In this document: one piece after another, positions 7,782-16,655 of the stretch
Layout: the number at the start of each line of letters is the position of its first letter
Numbering within the stretch: position 1 is the first letter of the stretch
From: Thiobacillus sp.
GTDB lineage: Bacteria > Pseudomonadota > Gammaproteobacteria > Burkholderiales > Thiobacillaceae
Reading direction: 5' to 3'
DNA: 64,000 bases
Assembly: GCA_024235835.1 (NCBI GenBank)
Contig: JACKLQ010000001.1
Location: forward strand, 1,240,001 to 1,304,000
Program-made: the position numbers and the translations under genes
The notes under the pieces: model-generated
Seen by the model: only the letters and a program-made list of their open reading frames with translations
What the model was told of the DNA's origin: nothing
The model's database searches: none

Positions 7782-7988
7782 ATGGCTCGCGTAACCATTG
7801 ATGATTGCATCCGCAACATTCCCAACCGCTTCGAGATGACCCTGGCCGCCGCCTACCGCGCCCGCCAGATCTCCACCGGCTCCAGTCCCAAGGTGGAACC
7901 CAACAAGGACAAGCCCGCCGTCATCGCCCTGCGGGAGGTCGCCGAGGGCCTGGTGGGCGTGGACATCCTCAAGAAAGCCCAGTACTGA
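7782..7988 (+). CDS. rpoZ: RNA polymerase omega subunit
   Basis: A 68-residue omega subunit. MARVTIDDCIRNIPNRFEM matches the family N terminus and AAYRARQI is the conserved helix that clamps the beta-prime subunit. Omega helps assemble RNA polymerase and forms part of the ppGpp site 1 in proteobacteria. GAGGACC lies before the ATG. The stop at 7988 is 25 bases before spoT, the usual rpoZ-spoT order, so the ppGpp target subunit and the enzyme making ppGpp are on one transcript. Confidence 0.96.
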   Translation: MARVTIDDCIRNIPNRFEMTLAAAYRARQISTGSSPKVEPNKDKPAVIALREVAEGLVGVDILKKAQY

Positions 7989-8013
7989 GCTGAAGGCGCA
8001 GGCAGGCGGGATC

Positions 8014-10152
8014 ATGACGGCACCCAGCGACGTCATCCTCGCCTCGCTGCCACCGCTCCCGGAGGCGGTGTCCTACCTGGAACCGACGGACCTGGAGTCC
8101 TTCCGCCGGGCCTACTTCTTTTCCGCCCTGGCCCACACGGGCCAGTACCGCAAGGGCGGCGCCCCCTATGTGACCCACCCCCTGGCCGTGGCCGAGATCC
8201 TGGCCGGCTGGCGCCTGGACGTGCAGACCCTCATTGCCGCCCTGCTCCACGACGTGGTGGAAGACACGGGTGTCAGCTCCGAGGAGATCGCCCAGGAGTT
8301 CGGCAAGCCCGTGGCCAACCTGGTGGACGGGGTCACCAAGCTGGACAAGATCAAGTTCGAGACTAAGGCCCAGGCCCAGGCCGAGAACTTCCGCAAGATG
8401 CTTTTGGCCATGGCCCGGGACGTGCGGGTCATCCTCATCAAGCTGGCTGACCGGTTGCACAACATGCGCACCCTGGATGCCATGGCGCCGGAAAAGATCC
8501 ACCGCATCTCCCAGGAGACCCTGGAGATCTACGCCCCCATCGCCAACCGCCTGGGCCTCAACCAGCTTTATCAGGAACTGGAGGACATCTCCTTCCAGCA
8601 CCTGCACCCCAACCGCTACAAGGTCATCGAGAAGGCGGTGAAGGCTGCCCGGGGCAACCGGGTGGAGGTGGTGCACAAGATGAAGGCATCAATCAAGGAA
8701 AAGCTGCGGGATGGCCAGGTGCATGCCTATGTGTATGGGCGGGAAAAGCACCTGTACAGCATCTACCGCAAGATGCACGAAAAGCACCTGGCCTTCTCCG
8801 AGGTGTTCGACATCTACGGCTTCCGGGTCATCGTCGAGGACGTGCCCCAGTGTTACCTGGCCCTGGGCGCCCTGCACGCCCTGTTCAAGCCCATCCCGGG
8901 CAAGTTCAAGGATTACATCGCCATCCCCAAGCCCAACGGCTATCAGTCCCTGCATACCACCCTGTTCGGGCCCTTCGGCGCGCCCCTGGAGGTGCAGATC
9001 CGTACCCAGGAGATGCACCACATCGCCGAGACCGGCGTGGCTTCCCACTGGATCTACAAGACCGGCGACGCCTCCCTCTCCGAGGTGCAGCGCCGCACCC
9101 ACCAGTGGCTCCAGGGCCTGCTGGACCTCCAGGCCGACAGCAGGGATTCCGTGGAATTCCTGGAGCACATCAAGGTGGACCTGTTCCCGGACGAGGTCTA
9201 CGTGTTCACACCCAAGGGAGCCATCATCTCCCTGCCCCGGGGCGCTACCGCCGTGGACTTCGCCTACTCGGTGCACACGGACGTGGGCAACCATTGCGTG
9301 GGGGTGAAGATCAACGGCGAATTCATGCCCCTCTCCACGCCCCTGCGCAATGGCGACCGGGTGGAGATCCTCACTTCCGAATCCGCCCGCCCCAACCCCG
9401 CGTGGGCCCATTTCGCCCTCACGGGGAAGGCCCGGGCCAACATCCGCAACGCCCTCAAGCACGTGCATCAGAGCGAGTCGATCGCCCTGGGCCAGCGACT
9501 GCTGGAGCAGGCCTTGAAGGCCCTGGGCAGCGATTGCAAGAGCCTGGCCGAAGGCACCTGGGATCGCTACCAGAAGGTGACCGGCCGGGGCCGGGAAGAG
9601 ACCCTGGAGGAGATCGGCCTGGGCAAGAAACTGGCCTTCGTGGTGGCGCGCCAGTTGCTGGCCCGGGACAACGATCCCACCACGCCGTCCAAGTCCGCCG
9701 GGCCCATGCTGGTCCACGGTGCCGAGGGCGTGGCGGTGAAGCTGGGCAAGTGCTGTCGCCCCATCCCCGGCGACCCCATCATCGGCCAGATCAAGAAGGA
9801 AAAGGGCCTCATCATCCACACCCACGACTGCGCCCAGGTGCGCCGCTACCGGGAGGATCCGGACAAGTGGGTGGACGTGGCCTGGGCCGCGGAACTGGAC
9901 AAGCTGTTCGACGTGGGCATCAAGGTGGTGGTGGCCAACCAGCGAGGCGTGCTGGCCAAGGTGGCGGCGGCCATTTCCAACGAGGGCTCGGACATCGACA
10001 ACGTGCACATGGAAGAAGAGGCTGGCTCATATACAAACCTATTCTTCACCGTGAGCGTGCAAAACCGCCTACACTTGGCACGGCTCATGCGGGCCCTGCG
10101 GGGCCTCCACGAGGTGGTACGCATCCAGCGCCTGAAGGCGCCCGGCGGATAG
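8014..10152 (+). CDS. spoT: bifunctional (p)ppGpp synthetase/hydrolase
   Basis: A 712-residue RelA/SpoT enzyme that makes and destroys the stringent alarmone (p)ppGpp. The hydrolase HD domain is intact (about 35-190: VTHPLAVAEIL, ALLHDVVEDTG, KLADRLHNMRTL). The synthetase domain follows (about 235-350: GREKHLYSIYRKM, PKPNGYQSLHTTLFGP). A TGS domain is at about 390-450 (VYVFTPKGAIISLPRGATAVDFAYSVHTDVG), and an ACT domain is at the C terminus (about 640-710, starting VGIKVVVANQRGVLAKVAAAI). Presence of the HD motif argues for a bifunctional SpoT/Rel rather than a synthase-only RelA. Downstream of rpoZ, same transcript. Length and all domains are normal. Confidence 0.96.
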   Translation: MTAPSDVILASLPPLPEAVSYLEPTDLESFRRAYFFSALAHTGQYRKGGAPYVTHPLAVAEILAGWRLDVQTLIAALLHDVVEDTGVSSEEIAQEFGKPVANLVDGVTKLDKIKFETKAQAQAENFRKMLLAMARDVRVILIKLADRLHNMRTLDAMAPEKIHRISQETLEIYAPIANRLGLNQLYQELEDISFQHLHPNRYKVIEKAVKAARGNRVEVVHKMKASIKEKLRDGQVHAYVYGREKHLYSIYRKMHEKHLAFSEVFDIYGFRVIVEDVPQCYLALGALHALFKPIPGKFKDYIAIPKPNGYQSLHTTLFGPFGAPLEVQIRTQEMHHIAETGVASHWIYKTGDASLSEVQRRTHQWLQGLLDLQADSRDSVEFLEHIKVDLFPDEVYVFTPKGAIISLPRGATAVDFAYSVHTDVGNHCVGVKINGEFMPLSTPLRNGDRVEILTSESARPNPAWAHFALTGKARANIRNALKHVHQSESIALGQRLLEQALKALGSDCKSLAEGTWDRYQKVTGRGREETLEEIGLGKKLAFVVARQLLARDNDPTTPSKSAGPMLVHGAEGVAVKLGKCCRPIPGDPIIGQIKKEKGLIIHTHDCAQVRRYREDPDKWVDVAWAAELDKLFDVGIKVVVANQRGVLAKVAAAISNEGSDIDNVHMEEEAGSYTNLFFTVSVQNRLHLARLMRALRGLHEVVRIQRLKAPGG

Positions 10153-10195
10153 ATATTCCACGCCTCCTCATGAATCCGTTACCCTATAGCCCTAC

Positions 10196-10528
10196 ATGAA
10201 CGAGCAACAGACCGCACCTCTCCAACCCAGTTCGCCCCAGCAACGCCTGAGGGAACTGCAGTCCATCCCAGACAACCAGAAGACCGAGGCCCAGTGGGAC
10301 GAGATCATTGAGCTGGAGATCGCCCTGGCCCAGGGCGGCCGCCCCATCAATGTCGGCCCCAGGCCCCAGGGACACGCCAATCAGATGAAGAAGCACAACG
10401 GCAAGCCACAGGGTAGCGGTGGTAGCGGTGGTGCTGGTGGCACGGGCGGCGGCGGTGGAGGCGGACAAGCCAAGAAACCCCAGCGCAAGTTTCACAAGCG
10501 GCCCGCCAAGCCGGCGACTCCCCAGTAA
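10196..10528 (+). CDS. small basic protein with a Gly-rich linker
   Basis: A 110-residue protein starting 43 bases after spoT. Residues 1-55 are polar and helical-looking (SSPQQRLRELQSIPDNQKTEAQWDEIIELEIALAQG), followed by a basic stretch, then an uninterrupted Gly/Ser run (about 75-91), and a very basic Lys/Arg/Pro tail (KKPQRKFHKRPAKPATPQ). It is not exported: no signal peptide. The layout, a helical head with a flexible linker and a cationic tail, would suit a nucleic-acid or ribosome-associated protein; that is inference. I do not recognise a family. It probably reads through from spoT, since no terminator is visible between them, and converges on the Sat/CysC gene. Confidence 0.65.
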   Translation: MNEQQTAPLQPSSPQQRLRELQSIPDNQKTEAQWDEIIELEIALAQGGRPINVGPRPQGHANQMKKHNGKPQGSGGSGGAGGTGGGGGGGQAKKPQRKFHKRPAKPATPQ

Positions 10529-10592
10529 GCCGTTCCCCCTGGCAACCTCGGCCCGCCCTCAGGGCAGGCCGGACCTCCAGCAGGCCACTACC

Positions 10593-12287
10593 TCAGCGCA
10601 AGTAACCCTCGTGCTCCAGTTTGAGCACGATGCGGGCCACGGCCTCTTCAGCGCTGTACTGGGCCGTATCGATGACCAGTTCCGCGTTCTCCGGCGCCTC
10701 GTAGGGATCCGACACCCCCGTGAATTCGGGGATCAGCCCCGCCCGGGCCTTGGCGTACAGTCCCTTGCGGTCCCGGCTCTCGCAGACGGAGATGGAGGTG
10801 GACACATGCACTTCGATGAAACCGCCCCAGGGCTCGATTCCATCCCTCACGGCCCGCCGGGTGGTGCGGTAGGGGGCGATGGGTGCGCAGATGGCGATGC
10901 CGCCATGCTTGGTGATCTCGCTGGCCACGTAGCCGATGCGGCGGATATTGATGTCCCGATGCTCCTTGGAGAAACCCAGTTCGCTGGACAGGTTGCGGCG
11001 CACCACGTCGCCGTCCAGCAGGGTGACGCGCCGGCTGCCCATCTCCATGAGCTTCACGGTGAGGGCCCGGGCGATGGTGGACTTGCCAGCTCCTGAGAGG
11101 CCGGTGAAAAACACGGTGAACCCCTGCCGGCTGCGGGGTGGATAGGCTTTGGCCAACTCCTCCAGGACCTCGGGGTAGGAATACCATTCCGGCACCTTGG
11201 TGCCCTGCATCATGCGACGCTGCAGTTCCGCCCCGTTCATGCGCTGGGCCCGGCTGTCTTCCGGCACCTCGTCCTCGGCGACGAATTCGTCCCGGTCCTC
11301 CACATAGACCAGGCGCGGGAAGGGCACCAGTTCCACACCGAGTTGTTCCCGGGCATTGGCCACCACCGCGGTACCCGGCCCGGCCACGTCGCGGCCCCGC
11401 CGCTGGTCGCCCGCGCCCACCCACTCGCCGCCCACCACCAGGTGGGTGCACCCATGGTTGCGGGCGATCAGGGCCTTGTACAGCACTTCCCTGTCTCCTT
11501 CCGGCAGGTCCATGAGGGGACTGACGGTCAGCATGGTGGTGGGTACGGGAAACTTGGGCTGCAGGGCCAGGCAGGCACGTATGCGACTGAAGTGGGCGGC
11601 ATCCTGAACCGGGTCCGTGCCCCCCGCCACCTGGATGAGCAGGTTGGCTTCCCGCTGCACGGCGGCACGCAGGAAGAACTCGTAGTGCATGCGGTGCATG
11701 GGCTGGTTGGGCATCACCCCCAGCACCCGGCGCCAGCCCCGCTTGGCGAACTGGGCCCGGGTTTCCGCCGGGGTCAGGCGCAGAGGCAGGAAATCGTGGC
11801 GGGGCGGCAAGGCCGCGCCTTCCACCTGACCTGCCACATAGAACTGGCCGGCCCTGGCACTGGGCTCCGCCAGGGAATGACCGGCAGCGCGGGCCCGTTC
11901 CGCCTCCAGTTCGGGTTCCGCCGCCCAGACCTCGCTCACATGCAGCACGGCAGGCATGAAGCCCTCGGCATCCCGCAGGGCCACCTTGCTGCCCGGTTGC
12001 AGGGCCTTGGCCGCCTTCTCCCCCACCGCCAGCATCACCGGCCTGGGCCAGAAACGTCCGTCCGCCAGCCGCATCCGGTCCAGCACGTTCTCGAGGTCCG
12101 CCTTGCCCATGAAACCGGTGAGGGGTGCCAGGGCGCCGGTGAGGATCAGTTCCAGTTCGCACAGCTGGCGCCAATCCAGGTCCAGGGACGGGAAATCCAG
12201 GGCTTCCCGCTTCAGGGTCTCGGCCCTGTAGGCGTCGCAGAGCAGCATCGGCAAGTCACCGCCGTAGGGGGTAATCAGGGTTTCCAT
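10593..12287 (-). CDS. ATP-sulfurylase-like / APS kinase fusion with altered sulfurylase motifs
   Basis: A 564-residue fusion of an ATP-sulfurylase fold (about 1-385) and an APS kinase (about 386-560). The kinase half looks fully active: P-loop GLSGAGKST at 396-404, LDGDVVR, GFSKEHRDINIRRIG, APYRTTR and KGLYAKARAG. The sulfurylase half keeps the fold and the HxxH pair (PMHRMH, 196-201), but the sulfate/ATP motif usually QTRNPxHxxH reads MPNQPMHRMH, and the usual GRDHAGPG after CTHxxV reads GGEWVGAG (286-293). Key Gln, Arg, Asn and Asp-His positions are therefore replaced. Annotation pipelines would call it sat/cysC; whether it makes APS is doubtful. It follows the DHH phosphoesterase gene by 6 bases and is the last gene of that operon. 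It may form a modified nucleotide or act on another substrate (inference). Confidence 0.85.
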   Translation of the reverse strand: METLITPYGGDLPMLLCDAYRAETLKREALDFPSLDLDWRQLCELELILTGALAPLTGFMGKADLENVLDRMRLADGRFWPRPVMLAVGEKAAKALQPGSKVALRDAEGFMPAVLHVSEVWAAEPELEAERARAAGHSLAEPSARAGQFYVAGQVEGAALPPRHDFLPLRLTPAETRAQFAKRGWRRVLGVMPNQPMHRMHYEFFLRAAVQREANLLIQVAGGTDPVQDAAHFSRIRACLALQPKFPVPTTMLTVSPLMDLPEGDREVLYKALIARNHGCTHLVVGGEWVGAGDQRRGRDVAGPGTAVVANAREQLGVELVPFPRLVYVEDRDEFVAEDEVPEDSRAQRMNGAELQRRMMQGTKVPEWYSYPEVLEELAKAYPPRSRQGFTVFFTGLSGAGKSTIARALTVKLMEMGSRRVTLLDGDVVRRNLSSELGFSKEHRDINIRRIGYVASEITKHGGIAICAPIAPYRTTRRAVRDGIEPWGGFIEVHVSTSISVCESRDRKGLYAKARAGLIPEFTGVSDPYEAPENAELVIDTAQYSAEEAVARIVLKLEHEGYLR

Positions 12288-12293
12288 GAGGGT

Positions 12294-13268
12294 TCAGACA
12301 GGTTCCGGATAGGTTTCGAAGAAGGCGGCGATGAAGTCGGGGATGCGCGTCTCCGGCAGCACGTTGATGCCCGCGGCCGCCTTGCGACCGCCGCCGGTAT
12401 CGAAGCGGCTGCATAGCACGTCGGCACCGACGCGGTTGCGCAGCGGCGCCCGCACGCTCACCACGTAGTGGCCCTTGGGAGAACGGGACAGCAGGGCATG
12501 GGCCCGGCCTGGATGAGTCGTGGCCAGTTCGTTGGCATACACGCCGCTGGCCCGCCGCGCCCAGGGGGCATCGGGCAGGACCACCACGGCGCCGGAAGGC
12601 CGCACCTCGGCAGGGGTCACCGCCCTGGCCTGGGCCATGTCGGCGGCATAACCTTCGCGCAAGGTCTGGAACTGGGCGGCTTCGGCCATGAAGGCGAAAG
12701 GATCCGAGTAGGCGTGCAGGGCGCGATACAGGTCCGCAGGGTGGAAGTGGAGATCTTCCAGGCTGTCGCCGTAGCCGTTGTAGTTGAGGCATTCCCCCAG
12801 TTCCCGCAGGGCGTCCAGATGGCCTGCATCCAGGCCCAGGGGCTCCGCCGCCTTGCGGGCGGCCTCGTGCAGGTTGTCGCCGAAGGCCGCGGCCACGGCC
12901 CAGGGGCGGTAGCGCCCCCCCAGTTCCCGATCCACCAATAGACTGGTGCACACCTCTGCCGCCGTGTCTATGGTGGGATGGAAATGGGGATGCACGGGCA
13001 TTTCACCCGGGTCGTGGTGGTCGAACCAGCGCACCTTGACGCCCCGGGCCAACAATTCGGCCAGGGGGCCCGCGTTCTTTTCCACGGCGATGTCCAGGGC
13101 GGTGACGCTGTCCCCCGCCTGGGCATCGATGCGCTTCAGCAGGGCAATGTCCCGTTTGACCCCTGTGACCAGCACGGCGGCCAGAGGCTGGGCCAGGCGC
13201 AGTTGGTGCAGGGCGCAGAGGCCGTCGGCATCACCGTTGAAGGCATCGTAGTGGGTCACGGACGTCAC
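12294..13268 (-). CDS. DHH-family phosphoesterase
   Basis: A 324-residue cytoplasmic protein of the DHH superfamily, which hydrolyses phosphoester bonds of small nucleotides (for example NrnA on nanoRNA and pAp) using two metal ions. Visible motifs: NGDADGL (Asp13, Asp15), ALDIAVEKN (Asp near 59), WFDHHDPGE with Asp83-His84-His85, and AAFGDNLHE. The C terminus has a Gly-rich DTGGGRKAAAG as in the DHHA1 substrate-binding domain. The start overlaps the end of the PPIase lipoprotein gene by 4 bases and the stop is 6 bases before the Sat/CysC gene, so the three are tightly coupled. Because APS kinase leads to PAPS and then pAp, a pAp-removing role is plausible, but other substrates are possible. 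Confidence 0.8.
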   Translation of the reverse strand: MTSVTHYDAFNGDADGLCALHQLRLAQPLAAVLVTGVKRDIALLKRIDAQAGDSVTALDIAVEKNAGPLAELLARGVKVRWFDHHDPGEMPVHPHFHPTIDTAAEVCTSLLVDRELGGRYRPWAVAAAFGDNLHEAARKAAEPLGLDAGHLDALRELGECLNYNGYGDSLEDLHFHPADLYRALHAYSDPFAFMAEAAQFQTLREGYAADMAQARAVTPAEVRPSGAVVVLPDAPWARRASGVYANELATTHPGRAHALLSRSPKGHYVVSVRAPLRNRVGADVLCSRFDTGGGRKAAAGINVLPETRIPDFIAAFFETYPEPV

Positions 13269-14197
13269 TTTGCGGCGGGTTCGCTTGCCGGAGCTGCATC
13301 AGGTTTTGCCTCGGTGGCCTGAGCTTCGACCGCCGGCTCGGGCGTGGGCGCCTCCTTGCCCAGGTCGGCATAGGCCCCCAGGTATTCGACCTTCGCCTGG
13401 GCGCGCATATCCTTCAGGGCGGTGGCGGCGGTCTCCCGCTTCTTGCTGTTGGTGACGAAGCGCTCGATGCTGGCCTTGGCCTGCTCCAGGGTCACGGGCT
13501 GGCTCTGGGAGCCGGCCACCACCAGGATGTTGAGGGCGTTGGGGGCCTTCACGGTCATGGCCTGGCCGTCGCGCATCTGGGCCAGGCGGGGCAGCAGTTC
13601 AGTGGGCAACTGCTCCGCGGCCTTGGTGGTCTGGGAGATGCGGACGGGGATCTTCTGGTCCCGCAACCATTGGATGAAATCATCCAGGCTGCGGGTGCCC
13701 GACAGCTGTGACTTGACGGCTTCTTCATTGTCCGGCGTGACGGAAATGTTGATTTCCTGCAGGCGATAGATGCGGCGGTCGCTGAACAGCTCGGGGTGTT
13801 TGTTGAAATAGTCGCTCACCTCCTGCTCCGTGGGCTGGGCCACGCTGGCGGTGAGCTTTTCCACATAGGCCTGGGACAGGATCTGGCGCCGCGAGGCTTC
13901 CAGGGCCAGTTTCACGCCCGCCTCCTGGTCCAGCTTCTCGGATACGGCCTTTTGCATCAGCAGGTCCTGGTCCACCAGGTTCTTGAGCACCTGGTTGGCG
14001 GCCTTCTGGTGCTGCTCCGGGGTCAAGTCACCCAGTTTCTTCACCTCGTGGTCCAGCAGGGCCACGCTGATGGCCACGCCATTGACCTTGGCGGCTGCCT
14101 CGGCGCCCGCCTCGTCCGCCTTCTTCTCGCAACCCTGGAAGGAAACAGCCATGGCCACGGCCAGGGCACTCATGCCGATGCGGTATTGGGTGTTCAT
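13265..14197 (-). CDS. EpsD/SurA-like peptidyl-prolyl isomerase lipoprotein
   Basis: A 310-residue periplasmic chaperone-like protein. Its N terminus MNTQYRIGMSALAVAMAVSFQGC ends in a lipobox-like FQGC, so it is probably a lipoprotein. The body has the SurA/PrsA N-terminal fold pattern: VNGVAISVALLDHEVKKLGDL, NQVLKNLVDQDLLMQKAV, LEASRRQILSQAYVEKL, then a parvulin-like stretch (FSDRRIYRLQEINISV). This layout is that of EpsD-family isomerases found with exopolysaccharide genes, but no such cluster is present here. The C-terminal 40 residues are a low-complexity Ala/Pro/Glu tail. It heads a tightly packed operon and overlaps the DHH gene by 4 bases. Confidence 0.75.
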   Translation of the reverse strand: MNTQYRIGMSALAVAMAVSFQGCEKKADEAGAEAAAKVNGVAISVALLDHEVKKLGDLTPEQHQKAANQVLKNLVDQDLLMQKAVSEKLDQEAGVKLALEASRRQILSQAYVEKLTASVAQPTEQEVSDYFNKHPELFSDRRIYRLQEINISVTPDNEEAVKSQLSGTRSLDDFIQWLRDQKIPVRISQTTKAAEQLPTELLPRLAQMRDGQAMTVKAPNALNILVVAGSQSQPVTLEQAKASIERFVTNSKKRETAATALKDMRAQAKVEYLGAYADLGKEAPTPEPAVEAQATEAKPDAAPASEPAAK

Positions 14198-14233
14198 TGA
14201 CTACCTCGCTGGTTAATGAATGGGATATGGGAA

Positions 14234-15643
14234 TCAAAGCACGCCGGCGGCGTAATCCGCCAGGCGCGAACGTTCGCCCCGGGCCAGGGTGATGTGGCCA
14301 TTGTGGGGCCAGCCCTTGAAGCGGTCCACCACGTAGGTCAGGCCGGAGGAGCCTTCCGTCAGGTAAGGCGTGTCGATCTGGGCGATGTTGCCCAGGCACA
14401 CCACCTTGGTGCCGGGGCCGGCCCGGGTGATCAGGGTCTTCATCTGCTTGGAGGTAAGGTTCTGGGCCTCGTCGATGATGAGGAACTTGTTGATGAAGGT
14501 GCGCCCGCGCATGAAGTTGAGGGACTTCACCTTGATACGGCTGCGGATCAGGTCCTGGGTGGCGGCCCGGCCCCACTCGCCCGCTTCCTCGTCGGTGCTG
14601 TTGAGCACGTCCAGGTTGTCCTCCAGGGCGCCCATCCAGGGGGTCATCTTCTCCTCCTCGGTTCCGGGCAGGAAGCCGATGTCCTCCCCCACCGGCACCG
14701 TCACCCGGGTCATGATGATCTCGCTGTAGACCTTGTGCTCCAGGATCTGGGTCAGGCCCGCGGCCAGGGTCAGCAGGGTCTTGCCCGTGCCCGCCTGGCC
14801 CAGCAGGGTGACGAAGTCTATCTGGGGATCCATGAGCACGTTGAGGGCGAAGTTCTGCTCCCGGTTGCGGGCAGTGATGCCCCACACCGCGTTCTTCTGG
14901 TGGGAGTAGTCCCTGGTGGTCACCAGGGTGGCGGTCTTGCCCTCCACGGCGGTGACGATGGCCTGGAACGGGTTGGTGCCCTCCTGCCACAGGAACTGGT
15001 TCACCAGCATGGACGGGCACAGGGGGCCGGTGAGCCGGTAATGGGAACGGCCGTCCTGCTGCCAGGACTCCATGCCCTTGCCGTGCTTGTCCCAGAAGTC
15101 CGCCGGCAGTTCCATGACGCCGGTGTAGAGCAGGTCCGTGTCCTCCAGGACCTTGTCGTTGAAGTAGTCCTCCGCGGCGAAGCCCAGGGCCCGGGCCTTG
15201 ATGCGCATGTTGATGTCCTTGGACACCAGCACCACTTCACGGCCTGGATGCTGCTGCCGCAGGTGGGCCACCACCCCCAGGATCTGGTTGTCTCCAGAGC
15301 TGTAGGGCAGGGCCGCCAGGATGTCCCTGGCCACATGGTCCGTCTGCAGGAACAGCCGCCCCGTGGCCGCCTTGTGGCTATGGGCGGCCAGGTCCGCGCC
15401 GGACTGGATGTCGTGCTCGCTGGGGCTGACGATATCGTCCAGGAAGCGACTTACCTGTCGGGCGTTGCGGGCCACCTCCGACATGCCCTTCTTGTTATGG
15501 TCCAACTCCTCCAGGGTGACCATGGGCAGGTAGATGTCATGTTCCTGGAAACGGTACAGCGATGTGGGGTCGTGCAACAGCACGTTGGTATCGAGGACGA
15601 ACAGCTTGGTCTGGCTGGCAGTAGGCTTGGCCTTGCGCGGCAT
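14234..15643 (-). CDS. PIN domain-PhoH family ATPase
   Basis: A protein of about 469 residues joining an N-terminal PIN ribonuclease domain (KLFVLDTNVLLHDP, MVTLEELDHNKKG, LVSKDINMRIKA) to a C-terminal PhoH P-loop domain (GQAGTGKTLLTLA; FLIIDEAQNLTSKQ). Members of this PhoH2/YlaK group are thought to be RNA helicase-nucleases. Two starts are possible: GTG 15652, or ATG 15643, which opens MPRKAKPTASQ; I prefer the ATG because GGTGA precedes it. It lies 12-21 bases downstream of bcp and 36 bases upstream of the PPIase lipoprotein gene on the same strand, so all may be co-transcribed. Motifs and length are normal. Confidence 0.9.
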   Translation of the reverse strand: MPRKAKPTASQTKLFVLDTNVLLHDPTSLYRFQEHDIYLPMVTLEELDHNKKGMSEVARNARQVSRFLDDIVSPSEHDIQSGADLAAHSHKAATGRLFLQTDHVARDILAALPYSSGDNQILGVVAHLRQQHPGREVVLVSKDINMRIKARALGFAAEDYFNDKVLEDTDLLYTGVMELPADFWDKHGKGMESWQQDGRSHYRLTGPLCPSMLVNQFLWQEGTNPFQAIVTAVEGKTATLVTTRDYSHQKNAVWGITARNREQNFALNVLMDPQIDFVTLLGQAGTGKTLLTLAAGLTQILEHKVYSEIIMTRVTVPVGEDIGFLPGTEEEKMTPWMGALEDNLDVLNSTDEEAGEWGRAATQDLIRSRIKVKSLNFMRGRTFINKFLIIDEAQNLTSKQMKTLITRAGPGTKVVCLGNIAQIDTPYLTEGSSGLTYVVDRFKGWPHNGHITLARGERSRLADYAAGVL

Positions 15644-15664
15644 CGAGATCACCGAAATGGTTGG

Positions 15665-16132
15665 TTAGCGGGTTGTGGAAAGGGTGCGCACGAACTCCAG
15701 GACCTGCTGGGCATGTTCCGGTACCTTGACGCCCCGCCATGCGCGGGCGATGCGTCCGCGAGGGTCGATGATGAAGGTACTTCGCTCCACGCCCCGCACC
15801 TGTTTGCCATACATGTTCTTCATCTTCATGACACCGAACAACTCGCACACCTGCTCGTCCGGGTCCGAGATCAGTTCGAAGGGCAGGCCCAGCTTGGCCT
15901 TGAAGTTCTCGTGGGAGTTCAGGCTGTCCCGGGAGACGCCGAACACTTCGCAGTCCAGGGCCTGGAACAAGGGGTGCAAGTCGCGGAAATCCTGGCCCTC
16001 GGTGGTACAGCCTGGCGTGTTGTCCTTGGGATAGAAATAGAGGACGAGGGTACGCCCTGCGTAAAGACTCGGCCTGAACGTCTTGCCTCCGGTGGCCGTC
16101 GCCTCGAAGTCCGGCACTTCGGGATGTTCCAT
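15665..16132 (-). CDS. bcp: thiol peroxidase, Bcp/PrxQ type
   Basis: A 155-residue cytoplasmic peroxiredoxin that reduces peroxides with electrons from thioredoxin. The catalytic motif is YPKDNTPGCTTEGQDF with peroxidatic Cys42; the usual nearby resolving cysteine five residues later is absent (CTTEGQ), so it is probably a one-Cys type or uses Cys60 or Cys96. GVERSTFIIDPRGRIARAWR matches the family end. It is the first gene of a minus-strand run with the PhoH gene 12-21 bases downstream. Confidence 0.92.
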   Translation of the reverse strand: MEHPEVPDFEATATGGKTFRPSLYAGRTLVLYFYPKDNTPGCTTEGQDFRDLHPLFQALDCEVFGVSRDSLNSHENFKAKLGLPFELISDPDEQVCELFGVMKMKNMYGKQVRGVERSTFIIDPRGRIARAWRGVKVPEHAQQVLEFVRTLSTTR

Positions 16133-16655
16133 GGATAGTGTTGGGAGTAAGGATGTCTCTGACCGGACCCATTATGTGCGAGGCCCAATGACAGCGGCAA
16201 CCGTTGCCCATGATGAATTGATGTACCGACATCCCCACCAGGCGGTGACCACCCGCTCAAGTCCAGTTCAAGGTCGTCGCCCCCCCTCGTCGCATTGCAA
16301 CAAATACCCATGAATATCGTTGCCCTGCTCAAGGGCTTGCGCCATGGGCCACACCACCACTTATGGACGGGACTCAACCCTGGCGAACGATCCATCTACT
16401 CTTGCGCCTGCCCTGGTACCCTGGCTCGCACCCATGCACTCCCCGTGCATGGCGGCGCAGGTGAGCCCATCTCCCGGGATGCCTCCGTTGACAAGGCTCC
16501 TCTCGTCCAGCGCCACTTTGGATTCTGGCCTGGACACCAATGCGCTTGGGCGGCGCTGGGCTTCTTTCTCGTGCATGGGAAACTGGCCAGGGTGTTGCGA
16601 TGAACCCGATTAGCAATCTCGGGCCACGCTTTCCGCCCATGTCCAGAAACACGAA
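16133..16655. other. non-coding stretch, nothing identified
   Basis: About 520 bases between bcp and the tRNA-Ser terminator. Several open frames cross it, but their residues are Cys/His/Pro/Arg-heavy without hydrophobic cores or ribosome sites, so I do not call them. The only structure I see is an 8-bp inverted repeat CCATGCAC / GTGCATGG at 16432-16452. It must hold the bcp promoter near 16140-16200. Confidence 0.5.

Noticed and set aside
14216..16138. 640-residue plus-strand frame opposite the PhoH and bcp genes
   Set aside because: Antisense to convincing genes with P-loop and peroxidatic motifs; low-complexity composition.
16295..16613. Two open frames in the bcp to tRNA-Ser gap
   Set aside because: Cys/His/Pro/Arg-rich chains, no ribosome site and no structure; treated as non-coding.
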